A stretch of 64,000 bases of DNA from Amoeboaphelidium protococcarum. Its lineage: Eukaryota > Aphelidiomycota > Aphelidea. The position numbers and the translations under genes were made by a program. Under the pieces are notes generated by a model. The model made no database searches. It saw nothing but the letters and a program-made list of their open reading frames with translations, and was not told the DNA's origin. The stretch is from the NCBI GenBank assembly GCA_023515745.1, contig JALECJ010000254.1:806001-870000 (forward strand), read 5' to 3'. Shown in pieces: positions 45,032-57,750 of the stretch (position 1 is its first letter; every line of letters starts with the position of its first letter).

Positions 45032-47311
45032 ATGCAGGCATCATAAAATTATCATTATCAGAATCTGCAAGTGGCTGGCTCTCCATCGTGTTTCAATGGC
45101 GTCTAAATGCACTTGAATGACAACATCCTTATCGCTTGTCATGCATATAATCCTTCAAGAGCAATGATAATAACCGCAAATCCTAGCAATTTTACGCGTT
45201 ATTCTATTGCGTATTAAATGGATACAGAATTACAGTTAACCTTCTTACTACTGGACTCCAACGATAACATTTACATGTTTCTAAATCCTTGGTAAAGTAG
45301 CTCTACCCTAAAGGCTTCTGTCAGAAAGCTGACGTCCAACTTCACATACGTTTATTAATCAACTATTGGTAATGGGGTCACCGATGTATTGACATCCGGA
45401 GCTTTCACGTCTACTGGTGATCTTATCTATGGGGGATATACGAGAGGGTTTTTTGCCGGAACATTTGTCGGTGGTTCGTCAGATGCTATCTGTGGTATCT
45501 TGTAATAAAATGGCTTGATGGGAACAAAAAAACAATTTGGCACTTATTATAACGATAAAGTCTTGGATATTGAAAGCTTTGATGGGCAGTATTTTGCTTT
45601 GGCTGGCTAGCATGCAGATTCTGGCGTTGTCAGATTCGTTCATGCTAACTTGACCCAGATTAGGGAATCCTACCAATACGGTTCGCTTAATTTTGCTTAC
45701 TTCTCTGCAGTGCATGCAACGGATGGATACTTCTACTTATCTGGCAGTGCGCGCACGTATAGTTATTCCAAAATTTACGGTTTGTTGAATCGCTATCACC
45801 GTGGCAATTTCTCATATGACGACACCTTTGAAAGAATTGTGTCAAATTCCAATATGGACGTATACGCACCCGATGTGTTTGTGGATGAAGAAGCAGATAT
45901 TCTCTACGCAGCGATAGTTAATGTATACTATGGTAATAACTACTTGGGCATTATGAGGTTAATTGTCTCCAATTAGACCGATTTAGAGTCCCCCATCTAC
46001 ACAGATTTGCCTACTTCGCAAGCTATTTCTATTTAATTGCTGAGGAGTAAAAATGTAGTAATTACTGGCTCCGGGTCAGGAAGTGGACTGACTCCTTTCT
46101 ACTGGGCGGAGAACTACACGTATCCCTCTGCTGCACCATTGGATGGGCCATCCAGTTTGACTACTACAACTACATCGCTGAACACTCGCACTTCATCGTC
46201 CACCTCTACGACTACAACTTCGATCAAGAGTAGCAGTACTAGCTCTTAAAGTACTGTTGTAACTACGTCAACAAGGACTACTACTACATTTACTGCTACC
46301 ACTACTATTGCTACTAGTACTAAGACTTCCACTTCTACTACTATTGCTACTACTACTACGAGTTCTACTACTTCTACTACTGGTGCTGCTGCTACTACGA
46401 GTACTACTACTGCTACCACAAGTACTATCATGAAGACAATTACTTCCTCAACTTCGACATCAAGTGATGCCTTGATAGCAACGACAAGTCGCAGCACATC
46501 CTCTATATTCACGACTACCGAGATTCTGGAGTCTTCTGCCACCACTTCCGGCATAACTTCAAGTTTGAGAGCTACCAGTAGCGCTTCCGGTACGTCTGAT
46601 TAAGCTTAAGTATTGTCAACAAATTCTGTTGGATCATAGTCTAATTCGAAGTAATCAAGTTCTCAGACCACTATTGGCACATCGCGTTAGCCATAATCAG
46701 AGTCTTCAAGTGCGCCATTCGAGTCTACTATCACGTCGATCAAACTTATTAGCTCAACTGCATCTGATCTGGTGTAGTCATAATCAGGCAGTCTAACTTC
46801 CCCTTTGATTTCATCCACTGACTAATTGACATCAATAGTGACCAGCGTTTCTCCTGCTGTGCAGTCTGGTATCATCATTACTACTAGCAGTTAAAAGTTG
46901 AGTGTGGTGCCTGTTGATGGTTCAAGTTCTATGGCTCTACCATCATCTGCAGCATACATTACTTTTAATCCTATTCTGTAGTCCGGCTCAAGCTCATCGT
47001 CCGCTGTGGATACTCGTGACAATGGTGGCAATAATAATAACAACTCGCTGGTCAACTAAAGCTCCCCTGCTGCCAATTTCTTCGCCGATACTACTAGAAT
47101 AGTATCTCTAACGGCCGGGTTTATTATTCTGCTAACTATCGCCATAGCTGTAGGCTTCAGAGTTGTTAAGAAACGCAGAGCTAATGCTCGTGCTAAATTG
47201 GCCGTGATTGGGCAGAGTACTTATGAATCTCCTACGGTAATTGCTGCTATGAACGCCACCATCCCTTTGCAGTAAACCACAATGGCGCAGCAATACAGTT
47301 CTTATACGTGA
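45032..47311 (+). CDS. Mucin-like surface protein 2 (tandem paralogue)
   Basis: 759 aa, ATG 45032 to TGA 47309-47311. It follows the first copy with 284 bp between. N-terminal blocks align by eye: NPSNFTRYSIAY against NPSNFSRYSVAF, LLDSNDNIYMF against VLDSTDNIFML, TPFYWAENYTYPSA against IPFYWVENSTYASA. The Ser/Thr stalk (about 46140-47060) is of similar length but less repetitive. The TM segment is LTAGFIILLTIAIAVGF, the tail is MNATIPLQQTTM again. The conserved tail suggests a cytoplasmic partner or sorting signal; the stalk and globular part have diverged strongly. Function unknown. Confidence 0.75.
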
Positions 47312-47473
47312 TAAATTTGATGAAAAATGAATGAATAAAATGCAACAGTATTATCAAATGTTTTAGTTGGGAATCAGAAGATAGCAACTTGTCTCAACTT
47401 TACCTTTTCACTTATTATTGTTAATATTGTTGTCGACCGTCTAACGCCTTTGCCTTAGACAAGCACCCGTAAG

Positions 47474-48400
47474 ATGGCGTAAATCTATAGAACAATAAAA
47501 GATTAGATTAACGTAAAGGGACCAACCTATGCGGTGAAATGGAGCGGCAATAACAGGCACTGTCTCGCTGGTGGACTGGATAAAGAAATCCGTCTATATA
47601 ATCCGCATTTGGAATCTGATCAGTGTATATAAAGATACAGCGGTCATTAAGCCGCCGTGCATTGTATTGCTATTTCACCGCATATCAATGAGAGTTTTGT
47701 ATCTGGCGGTGCGGATGGTAGAGCATTGGTATGGGATGTTCTAAGTGGCAAAGTAATGCAGAGGTTGAGTGCCCACTAGCTGCGGATCAACGACATTTGT
47801 GTGAATGATGAATTGTCCGTGATGGCCACTGCGTCTCAAGACTCGCTGGTCAAGCTGTGGGATATTCGATAGAAGATTCGCGCATATGGTTAAATCCAAG
47901 AATTATTTGATGCCACAGATAGTGTGAGTTCTGTATCTATGAGTCGATATATGATCGCTGCAGCCAGTATTGATGGTCATGTTCGTGTGTATGATATTCG
48001 CCGAGGATAGCTGGACGCGTTCTATATAGACGGCGGCGATAATATTGGAATACCATGCACCAAGTGTACTATAAATCAAGATTAGAACGCGATTTTAGTC
48101 TCATCGTTAGATAATAGTGCTCGTCTGATTGATCTGGCAAGTGGAGATGTTCTCAATTTGTTCACTGGTCATCTTAATTATGAATACAAAATTGATAGCT
48201 GTTTAATAAATAATGAATCTCAAGTAGTTTGTGGATCTGAAGATGGCCGAATTGTTGTATATGATATGATAGATGGTACTATAGCATCTGAGGTGAAAGT
48301 GTCTCAGAGCCAAATGATTTCAATTGATGTTAATTAAAAGAATGACCTCATCGTATCCACAGGCAGTGGCAGCATAAATCTAATCAAGACACTCAAATGA
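47474..48400 (+). CDS. WDR83: WDR83/MORG1-like WD40 protein
   Basis: 308 aa, seven WD40 blades, single exon, TGA 48398-48400. HCLAGGLDKEIRLYNPHLES, SGHQAAVHCIAIS, FVSGGADGRALVWDVLSGK, DSLVKLWDIR, AAASIDGHVRVYDIRRGQL, NSARLIDLASGDVLNLFTGH and EYKIDSCLI follow the order and spacing of WDR83 (MORG1), a scaffold linked to spliceosome and MAPK complexes. About fourteen Gln codons are TAR. The gene follows the surface-protein pair on the same strand after 162 bp. Confidence 0.85.
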
Positions 48401-48501
48401 TGAATAAATTGATTTCTTTGTACAATTACATGAGCATTATACAGATGACATTCTTTTCTCAAAGGTATCACGATTAAGTAATACACTTACCCACGTAAGG
48501 C

Positions 48502-50733
48502 TCACCTTCTTGGAGGCCATGCACTCTTGAGTTTAGTTTACTGCGCGGATGTCGACTTTTACACCTTGGACGTTGTATTAGCGGATGATTCTGTACCTTT
48601 ACGCTTTCTAGATGTTTACTTGGTGGTGGTTGTCTGCGGCTTGGCAGTATTCTTCACACCATCCAATGATCCATCAAAGTTTTTAATATTACCACCGCCA
48701 TCAGACTCCAAGACTATGATATCGTCATTATCATTATCATTCGCAATATCACCATCACCATCACCACCGCCAATATCGCTATCGTCAATCTCAACCACTG
48801 AGCTCTCTTTTCTCTATCTCTTTTAAGCAGATGTTGAACTTGCTTTACTCCTAGCAACACGACTGGATGATGATGCTTTAGCTCTCAATTTTGACGCGCC
48901 CGCCTTATCATCATCTGGAAATATCAAATCATCTTGCATAAACTCTGCATCCATAGCAGTTTGCTCTCTTCCAACATATGGATCATACGCAACATTAGTA
49001 TTAAATTACGTTGGCGCCACCGAGTCGGCTTGAGTTTACGTAGCAGCAACTCCTCCAGCTGTTGCCATCTATGATTACTGTTGAGTCACAATATCTTGTT
49101 ACTTGTCGTATTTGGCATCATCCTGAGATAGATTGTACTTTATATCCTGATCGTACTTGAGTCCCTTCCGAGCTTTCAACTCTTTGAGAACTATGATAAT
49201 GTCATTCTCAGTGTTCAACTCCATCTACTTGTTCAGAGTCAGCTCTTTATTAGTGCTATCAATATTAAGATCCACATATTCTCTGATCGCATCCTTGTCA
49301 TCCTTCTAAACAAATTTAGTGATAGACTCGTGCAGACCACTCTCTGGTAACATGGTTAACTCTTGCATGTTAAGGTACTCATTAACTAACTAATCAACCT
49401 GCACAGAGTCTAGTTTAATTGCTTCATTCTACTAAATTAACAACTGTTACTGCACCTACTGTGTTGTAGTATTCCCACCGAGCTTTGAATTGTACAAACG
49501 CCTCTTGAAAAAGTATACAAGATCTTTAGGATTAGCAACTTTACCCACGTACTATTGACTAAATCTGGCAGTATGGAAGGTGGTAAACTCACCCGTATAG
49601 TCAATCTTTAAACGGATAAGTGGCAGAGGCGGCTCTACACCAGCTGCATCAGCATCAACATTTTAGTCCCTCCACTTGCGTCTAGCTTCTGTCACCATGT
49701 CATCCAGAATAGTACATATGTACTTGTGAATACCTTTCTAATCCAATCTGTTAAGACCGCTATCCTGAAGAACGATGCTCCTCACCACAAATGGTCTTAC
49801 AGTCTTCAGGGGGACTTTTTGTATATTGAACTAGTTATTAACGCCTATGGTCAAAATACCAACATGTTTATCAATAGATTCTCCATCACTCAGACTGGTG
49901 GCAATTGAACTTCCCGGCTACGTGATGTAGAACTGCTACTAATCATTGTACTCCACATCTATGCGGCAATCATGTTCATGTCCCCAGAATACTAAATCTA
50001 TGAGAGGATCTATGAAGCCCTCCGGCACATAACTGGTGTCTGTATGCTTTACTCGATTCTAATGAAGCACTAGAATATTGAACCATCTACCACCACCACC
50101 GTCATCCTCGGACTCACTTTCATGATGTTTAAGCAGCGTCACTTTACCCTCTCTGAAGCATCGGTACAACCGCTCATCACGAACATTACCAAGACCATAG
50201 ATGGCAATCTTTATACCGCCCTTCTTCAGCAATAGGGGACTAATTTCAATCTTGTCTAGAGTTGGCTATTTGCCAAAATAATTCACGTAATTGGCATTGG
50301 AAAGGATATCGATGCTGCTATAACCTTACTACGATGGATCATCATGATTACCGTGTATAGTAAATATTGGCATCTGGATATTAATGTCTGGATTCTAAAT
50401 GTTCACCTGGGCAAACTTGTCATGAAAATCCACTGATGGATCGCTAAAGTAGTCGAAAGCTATAGGCCGGCTGCCCATGACGCGACTACGCAATATCTCC
50501 AGAGTCTTGACAATACACGGCACAGATGGCCGATTATCATGAAATAAGTCTCCACCAAGCAAGACAAAATCCACCTGATGGTCAGCCGCAATCTATAAGA
50601 CTTCATTAAACGTGACAAACGAGTCATTTCCACGCACGGGATCCTTCTCCATATATCCAACATGATTATCAGTAGAAATGAGAATTTTAAATTCTTACTA
50701 CAACGGCACTTGACCATTTACTTCTTGATCCAT
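48502..50733 (-). CDS. MRE11: MRE11, DNA double-strand-break repair nuclease
   Basis: 743 aa, ATG 50733 to TGA 48502-48504. All phosphodiesterase motifs are present: [37 protein letters not shown] and VFWGHEHDC, which bind the two Mn ions. The RAD50-binding and C-terminal parts are diverged; the last 150 residues are Ser/Lys/Asp-rich with an acidic Gly-Asp run ([17 protein letters not shown]). With RAD50 and NBS1/XRS2 it resects DNA ends. About 30 Gln codons are TAR, several doubled. Convergent with WDR83, 101 bp apart. Confidence 0.96.
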
Positions 50734-50980
50734 AATACTATATGACAATAATCAAGAGTTAAATTTGTGCACCCAGATAAATCTCGAGAATATATGATTA
50801 ACTATCTGTATCCTTGATCTTGAAGTTCTAAAGATGAGAGAAGTGAGAGAAGAGCGCGCGAATGGTTTCAATTCAGAATCTTGTTTCATTCCGAAAAGGG
50901 ATAGAACTCCCCTCTTACTCTGTTTTATTAGTTAATGGGAAGAAGAATTGAAAATAGAGGAGAATATCCAGTATAATCAT

Positions 50981-52687
50981 TCAATCATCATATTTAAGTC
51001 GCTATAGAGCTTCAGTTCTTCTAATCTCAATGGAAACTTGAGCAATCATGAACGCGTACAGAAAGTACAGCAAGATCGCGTACGGATTGTCGACAAACAA
51101 CTTTTGCATTAAATGCGGGATATCTTTGTAATCACGAACACAAAATCCCACAACATTTGCAATGCACATAAAGACAACATTGCATGCATATCCAGCAGCG
51201 GTTAAATGTCGGTAATATGGCAGGTGGCTTAGATACTTCTAACCCAGTATATTACACAAATATTCGGGAACGATAAAGAGGCAAATCAGCCATCCCCATA
51301 AGAGCAGCTTGAACGTGATATCATGCCAGATGGCAACAAATGTAAACACCACCCACATATTGTACAAACGATATTTTGAACCACCGAGAGGAATGTACAA
51401 ATATCGAATGATCCACTTGTTGTAAGACTGGTGCCAGTATCTCCAGAAATCTATTCCACTGAATGAGTCGTACATACACCGCACCATGTTCTCAACTGGG
51501 TATATGCCATCACACAACGCCCAAAATCTGAAGAATCGCCAGATTATTAATAATTTAAGCCAGACAAACATCAAATTGTACACACTAAGAATAGCCACTT
51601 GAAGACCTGATAAATTCTGCCACGCATTAGCCTTCTGTATAGCGACCACGTACATCATGTGCATCAATATCTCCATGAGCAGAATGACACCAGCGAGACG
51701 GAGACCATAAACAGCTGTTGACTTGAATTCAAGCTTCTTTGATCTTTATGACAATTGAGAGCGATATGTATTAAAAGTAATAATAGGACCAGCGAGATAC
51801 AAAGGAATGTATAAACAATACTGAAGGTAATTAACATATGAATACTCTTCAGGCAAACGGCTCCTTTACGCGCGGTACTTGTCACATTTATCACCAGACT
51901 ACCTGCATTATACACAAGTCTAATGCTTAGAGTCAAGTTTCTGATCACTGCCGTCTGAAGCAGCCTCCAGTTGCCATTGGTAATCCATTGCATATGAAAT
52001 CATCCTGAGCACGGTGATATTAAAAGTTACATACCATCTGGACATGAGGCCATTGTTATCATCCAAAGGTGCAAAGCTCTGATGTAAATGAGAAAACTTA
52101 TAACCAGAGTGTTAATCATTCAAATACAGAACTGATATACAGTACAACCACACGACAAGAGGCATCAACCATGGTGTCTACACTGAGACCAGCTATCTGC
52201 ATATCATGTAATTTATCGACAAAATAATAAGAATTTTCAACAGCCCATTACCATGCAGCACATACAAAAATACTAGAGAAAATACAATCTAGAACAAGTG
52301 CTGGTAATTGACAGCGGTAGACTAAAATCTAAGATCAAGAAATCTAGTCCATCTGGACAGCAAGACATGCAACGTCAGACACACGGCAAGTATTGGTATT
52401 TTAGTCCGGAATCCCGAATACTGTAGATCTGAATTGTCAATTTATCGCCAGCTACCAAAGATCCAGCTATCAGATAGCAGATGTTAGAATTAGAACCAGG
52501 TATCATTATTCATAGAGCTTACATTCCACATCACTGGGATGGAGATTATATGGATGACTGCAAACAGCATGTAGTATAACTTGAACTCTCCAGATAGAAG
52601 CAGCGATGGCTGATCGCTTGCATATCCATGAGATTTCTTTCTATCAGACTATTATTATGATTATTAAGATCGCCGGGTATCTGCCAT
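50981..52687 (-). CDS. GUP1: GUP1-like MBOAT O-acyltransferase
   Basis: 568 aa, ATG 52687 (MADTRRSQQSQQQS) to TGA 50981-50983, close to yeast GUP1 (560 aa). A multi-span ER membrane enzyme remodelling GPI anchors. MBOAT blocks: YLQYCLYIPLYLAGPIITFN, FWRYWHQSYNKWIIRYLYIP and VFTFVAIWHDITFKLLLWGW with the active His; the C-terminus has VSIEIRRTEAL. The right two-thirds recur as a second, truncated copy across the N at 53762. Confidence 0.92.
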
Positions 52688-53761
52688 ATTTAATGGAAGT
52701 TGCTAATGTTTCCGATCTGCGGGCATATTTCCCAATCGTTTCAAGTGAGCCGACTGAACGTTTGACGGTGAAGAGAAACAACTCTCTCTCCCTCTCGCTC
52801 TCTCTCTTATTCCTCTTAGGAGCACGAGGAATCATCGCTCTCAGTATTAGCTGTGCGGCGATAACGTTGCACGTCACACAAATATGTTCAGGCAATATTA
52901 AAATTTAAATAAACAACAATAAAGAGAATAAATAAGATGCGCATTAATTTATTCAATTTAATGGAAATATCATTGAGTGGAGAACATGAACAGCTCTTTT
53001 GAGCCGTGTATCATCTTTGGCAACTTGGAAGTGCCAACGATTCTTTCCAGAGCAAGCGCGTCATACTTGGAGTACAATACAACAACTTTACTATTTCTAT
53101 CCAGTAGCTCATCCACATCCGCATCCGTATTCTTCAAATCCACAAGCATAGATGCAAACTCAGTATAGAAATGAGCATTAGCCACTGGACCAGAGAACAC
53201 CAACTGTTTGATGCCGCGAAGACGATACCGTCTAAAGTAATGAAATCTCTCAGTCACCACCATGAAATCTCGCTTGCCGTGATAGAAATGCGACCGAGAA
53301 CGACTAATATCTCCAGCTGAAGAGTACTCACTTATAGCCACGTACGACAAAGGCTTAGGTGCATCAACGTACTACTCAGCATCAGACTCCAATTTCTCGA
53401 ACCAGTTCCTCAACTTTAGAAATTCTAAATACGTAGGCACAACAATACAGCATCCAAGCCCTTTACCGCCACCAGCCAAATTTAATGATTACTTGCGCTA
53501 ATCAGCAACACTTGGTATTATCGTGTCAATCAAATACTAAAATCTGGCATCTTCAGCATCGAGATGAGATGAGACATTACCGACTTTAATAAAAATCTGC
53601 TTCAGACCGGGAACTTCAACATTAGCCAAACACCCATCGTACACTTCACGCTTATACTGCACAGAGCCTGCGATATTAAGGCAAAACCGATTGCACAAGG
53701 CATTCAATTCCGGGAACTAGTATCTGCTAATAATGATATTCTACCGCACATACTTGGCATT
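51390..53761. repeat. 2.37-kb near-duplicate, left copy
   Basis: Matches 53763-56136 throughout, with roughly 95% identity by eye in coding parts and much lower identity in the GUP1-UTP25 spacer (52700-52910 against 55080-55300). Confidence 0.9.
52970..53761 (-). pseudogene. UTP25, truncated copy at an assembly join
   Basis: C-terminal 264 codons of UTP25, nearly the same as 55345-56136, ending at the same TGA position. It stops in mid-gene at the N (53762). I think it is the end of one contig, carrying one haplotype of the gene, rather than a true pseudogene. Confidence 0.75.
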
Positions 53762-53762
53762 N
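53762..53762. other. Single N: assembly join
   Basis: The only ambiguous base I noticed in the window. It sits exactly between the two copies of the duplicate. Confidence 0.95.
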
Positions 53763-55060
53763 GGAATGTACAAATATCGAATGATCCACTTGTTGTAAGA
53801 CTGGTGCCAGTATCTCCAGAAATCTATTCCACTGAATGAGTCGTACATACACCGCACCATGTTCTCAACTGGGTATATGCCATCACACAACGCCCAAAAT
53901 CTAAAGAATCGCCAGATTATTAATAATTTAAGCCAGACAAACATCAAATTGTACACACTGAGAATAGCCACCTGAAGACCAGACAAATTCTGCCACGCAT
54001 TAGCCTTCTGTATAGCGACCACGTACATCATGTGCATCAATGTCTCCATGAGCAGAATGACACCAGCGAGACGGAGACCATAAACTACTGTTGACTTGAA
54101 TTCAAGCTTCTTTGATCTTTATGACAATTGAGAGCGATATGTATTAAAAGTAATAATAGGACCAGCGAGATACAAAGGAATGTATAAACAATACTGAAGG
54201 TAATTAACATACGAATACTCTTCAGGCAGGCGGCTCCTTTACGCGCGGTACTTGTCACATTTATCGCCAGTTTACCTGCATTATACACAAGTCTAATGCT
54301 TAGAGTCAAGTTTCTGATCACTGCCGTCTGCTGCAGCCTCCAGTTACCATTGGTAATCCATTGCATAAGAAATCATCCTGAGCACGGTGATATTAAACGT
54401 TACATACCATCTGGACATGAGGCCATTGTTATCATCCAAAGGCGCAAAGCTCTGATGTAAATGAGAGAACTTATATCCAGAGTGTTAATCATTCAGATAG
54501 AGAACTGATATACAATACATCCACACGACAAGAGGCATCAACCATGATGTCTAAACCGAGGCCAGCGATCTGCATATCATGTAGTTTATCGACAAAATAA
54601 TAAGGATTTTCAATAGTCCATTACCATGAAGTACATATAAGAATACTAGAGAAAATACAATCTAGAACAAGTGCTGGTAATTGACAGCGGTAGATTAAAA
54701 TCTAAGATCAAGAAATTTAGTCCATCTGGACAGCAAGACATGCAACGTCAGACACACGGCAAGTATTGGTATTTTAGTCCGGAAACCCGAATACTGTAGA
54801 TCTGAATTATCAATTTATCGCCAGCTACCAAAGATCCAACTATCAGAGAGCAGATGCTAAAATTGGAACCAGCTATCGTTATTCATAGAGCTCAAATTCC
54901 ACATCACTGGGATGGAGATAATATGGATGACTGCAAACAGCATATAGTATAACTTGAACTCTCCAGATAGAAGCAGCGATGGCTGATCGCTAGCATATCC
55001 ATGAGATTTCTTTCTATCAGACAATTATTATTATTATGAAGATCGCCGAGTGTCTGCCAT
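53763..55060 (-). pseudogene. GUP1, truncated second copy at the assembly join
   Basis: Starts at an ATG at 55060 (MADTRRSSQQQQLSD) and runs open to the N, where it lacks the last third of GUP1. Differences from the full copy are mostly silent or conservative (for example the AVIRNLTLSIRLVYNAG region), as expected for two alleles. Confidence 0.8.
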
Positions 55061-56136
55061 ATTCAACGGAAGTTGCTAATGTTTCCGATCTGCGGGCATA
55101 TTTCCCCAATTGTTTCAAGTGAAGCGACTGGTCGTTTGACGGTAAAGAGAAACAACTCTCTCTCTCTCTCGTTGTGCAAAACATTGAAAGGTGATCGTTC
55201 GTGGAAACGTTGCTCCAAGTATCAGTATTAACTGTATGTCGAAAACGCTGCACGTCATATTCGTCTAAACCAAATTCAAATTCTAATAAAACAATAAAGA
55301 GGATAAATAAGATGCGCATTAATTTATTCAATTCAATGGATTTATCATTGAGTGGAGAACATGAACAGCTCTTTTGAGCCGTGTATCATCTTTGGCAACT
55401 TGGAAGTGCCAACGATTCTTTCCAGAGCAAGCGCGTCATACTTGGAGTACAATACAACAGCTTTACTATTTCTATCCAGTAGCTCATCCACATCCGCATC
55501 CGCATTCTTCAAATCCACAAGCATAGATGCAAACTCAGTGTAAAAATGAGCATTAGCCACTGGACCAGAGAACACCAACTATTTGATGCCGCGAAGGCGA
55601 TACCGTCTAAAGTAATGAAATCTCTCAGTCACCACCATGAAATCTCGCTTGCCGTGATAGAAATGCGACCGAGAACGACTAATATCTCCAGCTGAAGAGT
55701 ACTCACTTATAGCCACGTACGATAAAGGCTTAGGTGCATCAACGTACTACTCAGCATCGGACTCCAATTTCTCGAACCAGTTCCTCAACTTTAGAAATTC
55801 TAAATACGTAGGCACAACAATACAGCATCCAAGCCCTTTGCCGCCACCAGCCAAGTTTAATGATTACTTGCGCTAATCAGCAACACTCGGTATTATCGTG
55901 TCAATCAAATACTAAAATCTGGAATCTTCAGCATCGAGATGAGATGAGACATTACTGACTTTTATAAAAATCTGCTTAAGACCGGGAACTTCAACATTAG
56001 CCAAACACCCATCGTAAACTTCACGCTTATACTGCACAGAGCCCGCGATATTAAGGCAATACTGATTGCACAAGGCATTCAATTCCGGGAACTAGTATCT
56101 GCTAATAATGATATTCTACCGCACATACTTGGCATT
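53763..56136. repeat. 2.37-kb near-duplicate, right copy
   Basis: Begins inside GUP1 directly after the N and ends where the UTP25 similarity with the left copy runs out; UTP25 continues beyond it. Confidence 0.9.
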
Positions 56137-57513
56137 TCCATCCAGATACAGATGCTTTACTCGGGCAAAATCGATATCCTGATTAAAATTCGAAGGTTTC
56201 AAATTCAAGTGCTTAAATACATGCAGCAGGTGGTCCCAGTTCTGCATGGAAACTACATCAGCACCATCCACTACTAGAACTTCGATTGAGGATAGAAAAT
56301 CGAAATCGCGATCCTTATCACCCTCCTCCTTGATGATCATTCTCAAACCGAGCGGACTGCAGACCAAGATATCACTACCATAAAAGTCGCTGTACAATTT
56401 CATTGCTTTCCTCTGCACTTTAATTCCAATACGGAAACAATCATCTATGTTCCCTGCAAATGTTTGAAGATAATCCGCTGGTTTAGCTAAATCAACATTG
56501 TCCTAATCTGCTGGTAGGGAGAACTCAGTCTAAAATCTCTTCTTGTTCATCACCTACTCAGCTCCGGATAATAGCATAAGACTATTGATAACCTGCAACG
56601 CGTCATTCTTAAAAGGCAACACTATGAGAACTTTAGGACGGGAATATCCTTGATCTTTAATCTCTGGATTCTAATCATCAGCCTTTAACTTTTCATTATT
56701 CTTTATCACTAGATCGCGGGTATGATGCACATGATTAAGTGCATGCAGACAATACAATTCAATCAATTACTGTCGCTACTAGTAAGTCTTGTCAAATATG
56801 TGAATATCGCGGTATTCAAGCATATTGCGCATCACTGGGGAAGATGCCATTTTCTGATAAGCATCTTACAGTCTCGGCTTGACACTGGCACTAGATTTAC
56901 CATGGCAATCATCTGCCTCAAGTTTACTCACTGTAATAATCTGCTTATCGATGTGTTACACTTCTTTTATAAAGCGTCCATCCATTCTACTAGCCATTTT
57001 GTTATCAAATATCTTTTTCAGTTCAGAGTCCAATCCATAATCAGAGAATTAACCATCATACGCGCTCACGACAGATTTATCATCAGCGACATTCTCATTC
57101 TCATCACCATAATCACTATCCAATTGAACATCTTCATCCTCCCCGCTATCTTAATCTATATCATCGCTGCTTTCAGTATCAGAACTACCATCATCTTGAG
57201 ACGAATACTAAGCTATATCAGCGACAGAACTGACACTCTTAGGTGGACTAATCACAGCCAGGAAATCAGCCAAGCGCACCTTCTTCCTCTAATCGGCAGC
57301 GACATGAGTATGAGAAACTTCTTAATTACCGCCGAGATTACCATCATAAGATTAAGCTTTATATGTCTAATTATAACGCGCATAGGCTTCATTGCCACGT
57401 CTCTTATCCAAATCTTCCTCTTTAATCACAGTGGACACGTCAAGATCAGCTATATCACCCATCTCTGGCAACTGGCCAAACTCTTTGATAAACTTTCTAT
57501 CTCTCTTACTCAT
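55345..57513 (-). CDS. UTP25: UTP25, small-subunit processome protein
   Basis: 722 aa, ATG 57513 (MSKRDRKFIKEFGQLPEMG) to TGA 55345-55347. UTP25 (DIEXF/DEF) is a DEAD-box-like but catalytically dead SSU processome factor for 18S rRNA. Acidic N-terminal 130 residues, then MASSPVMRNMLEYRDIHIF, ALNHVHHTRDLVIKNN, RPKVLIVLPFKNDALQVI, DILVCSPLGLRMIIKEEG, YVAISEYSSAGDISRSRSHF and ERFHYFRRYRLRGIKQLVF, which follow the family in order. The open frame includes about 25 TAR codons. Divergent from MAK5 over a 237-bp spacer; both genes act in ribosome assembly, so shared control is plausible. Confidence 0.92.
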
Positions 57514-57750
57514 TATATATCTTCGCTATGGCCAGATTAAAAAATCGAGCTACAAAAATAATATATTATTTCCAAAATATCTGCGTGAATTATTAACTGT
57601 AAGGCAGGACCTCTATCACCAGTTGATGAAAAATGCGAAAAAGGTGAAAATCTCCTTTATACCTTTCACCTCAATCGCCGCACCGTTTATAGAGTTATAA
57701 TAAAATATCTTTTAAGGCGTTCAACTTAATTTAAATCATAATAGAGAGAT

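Noticed and set aside
56722-57540. 272-aa hydrophobic-looking plus-strand ORF
   Set aside because: Antisense to the acidic N-terminus of UTP25, whose GAT/GAA codons read as Ile/Phe/Ser on the other strand.
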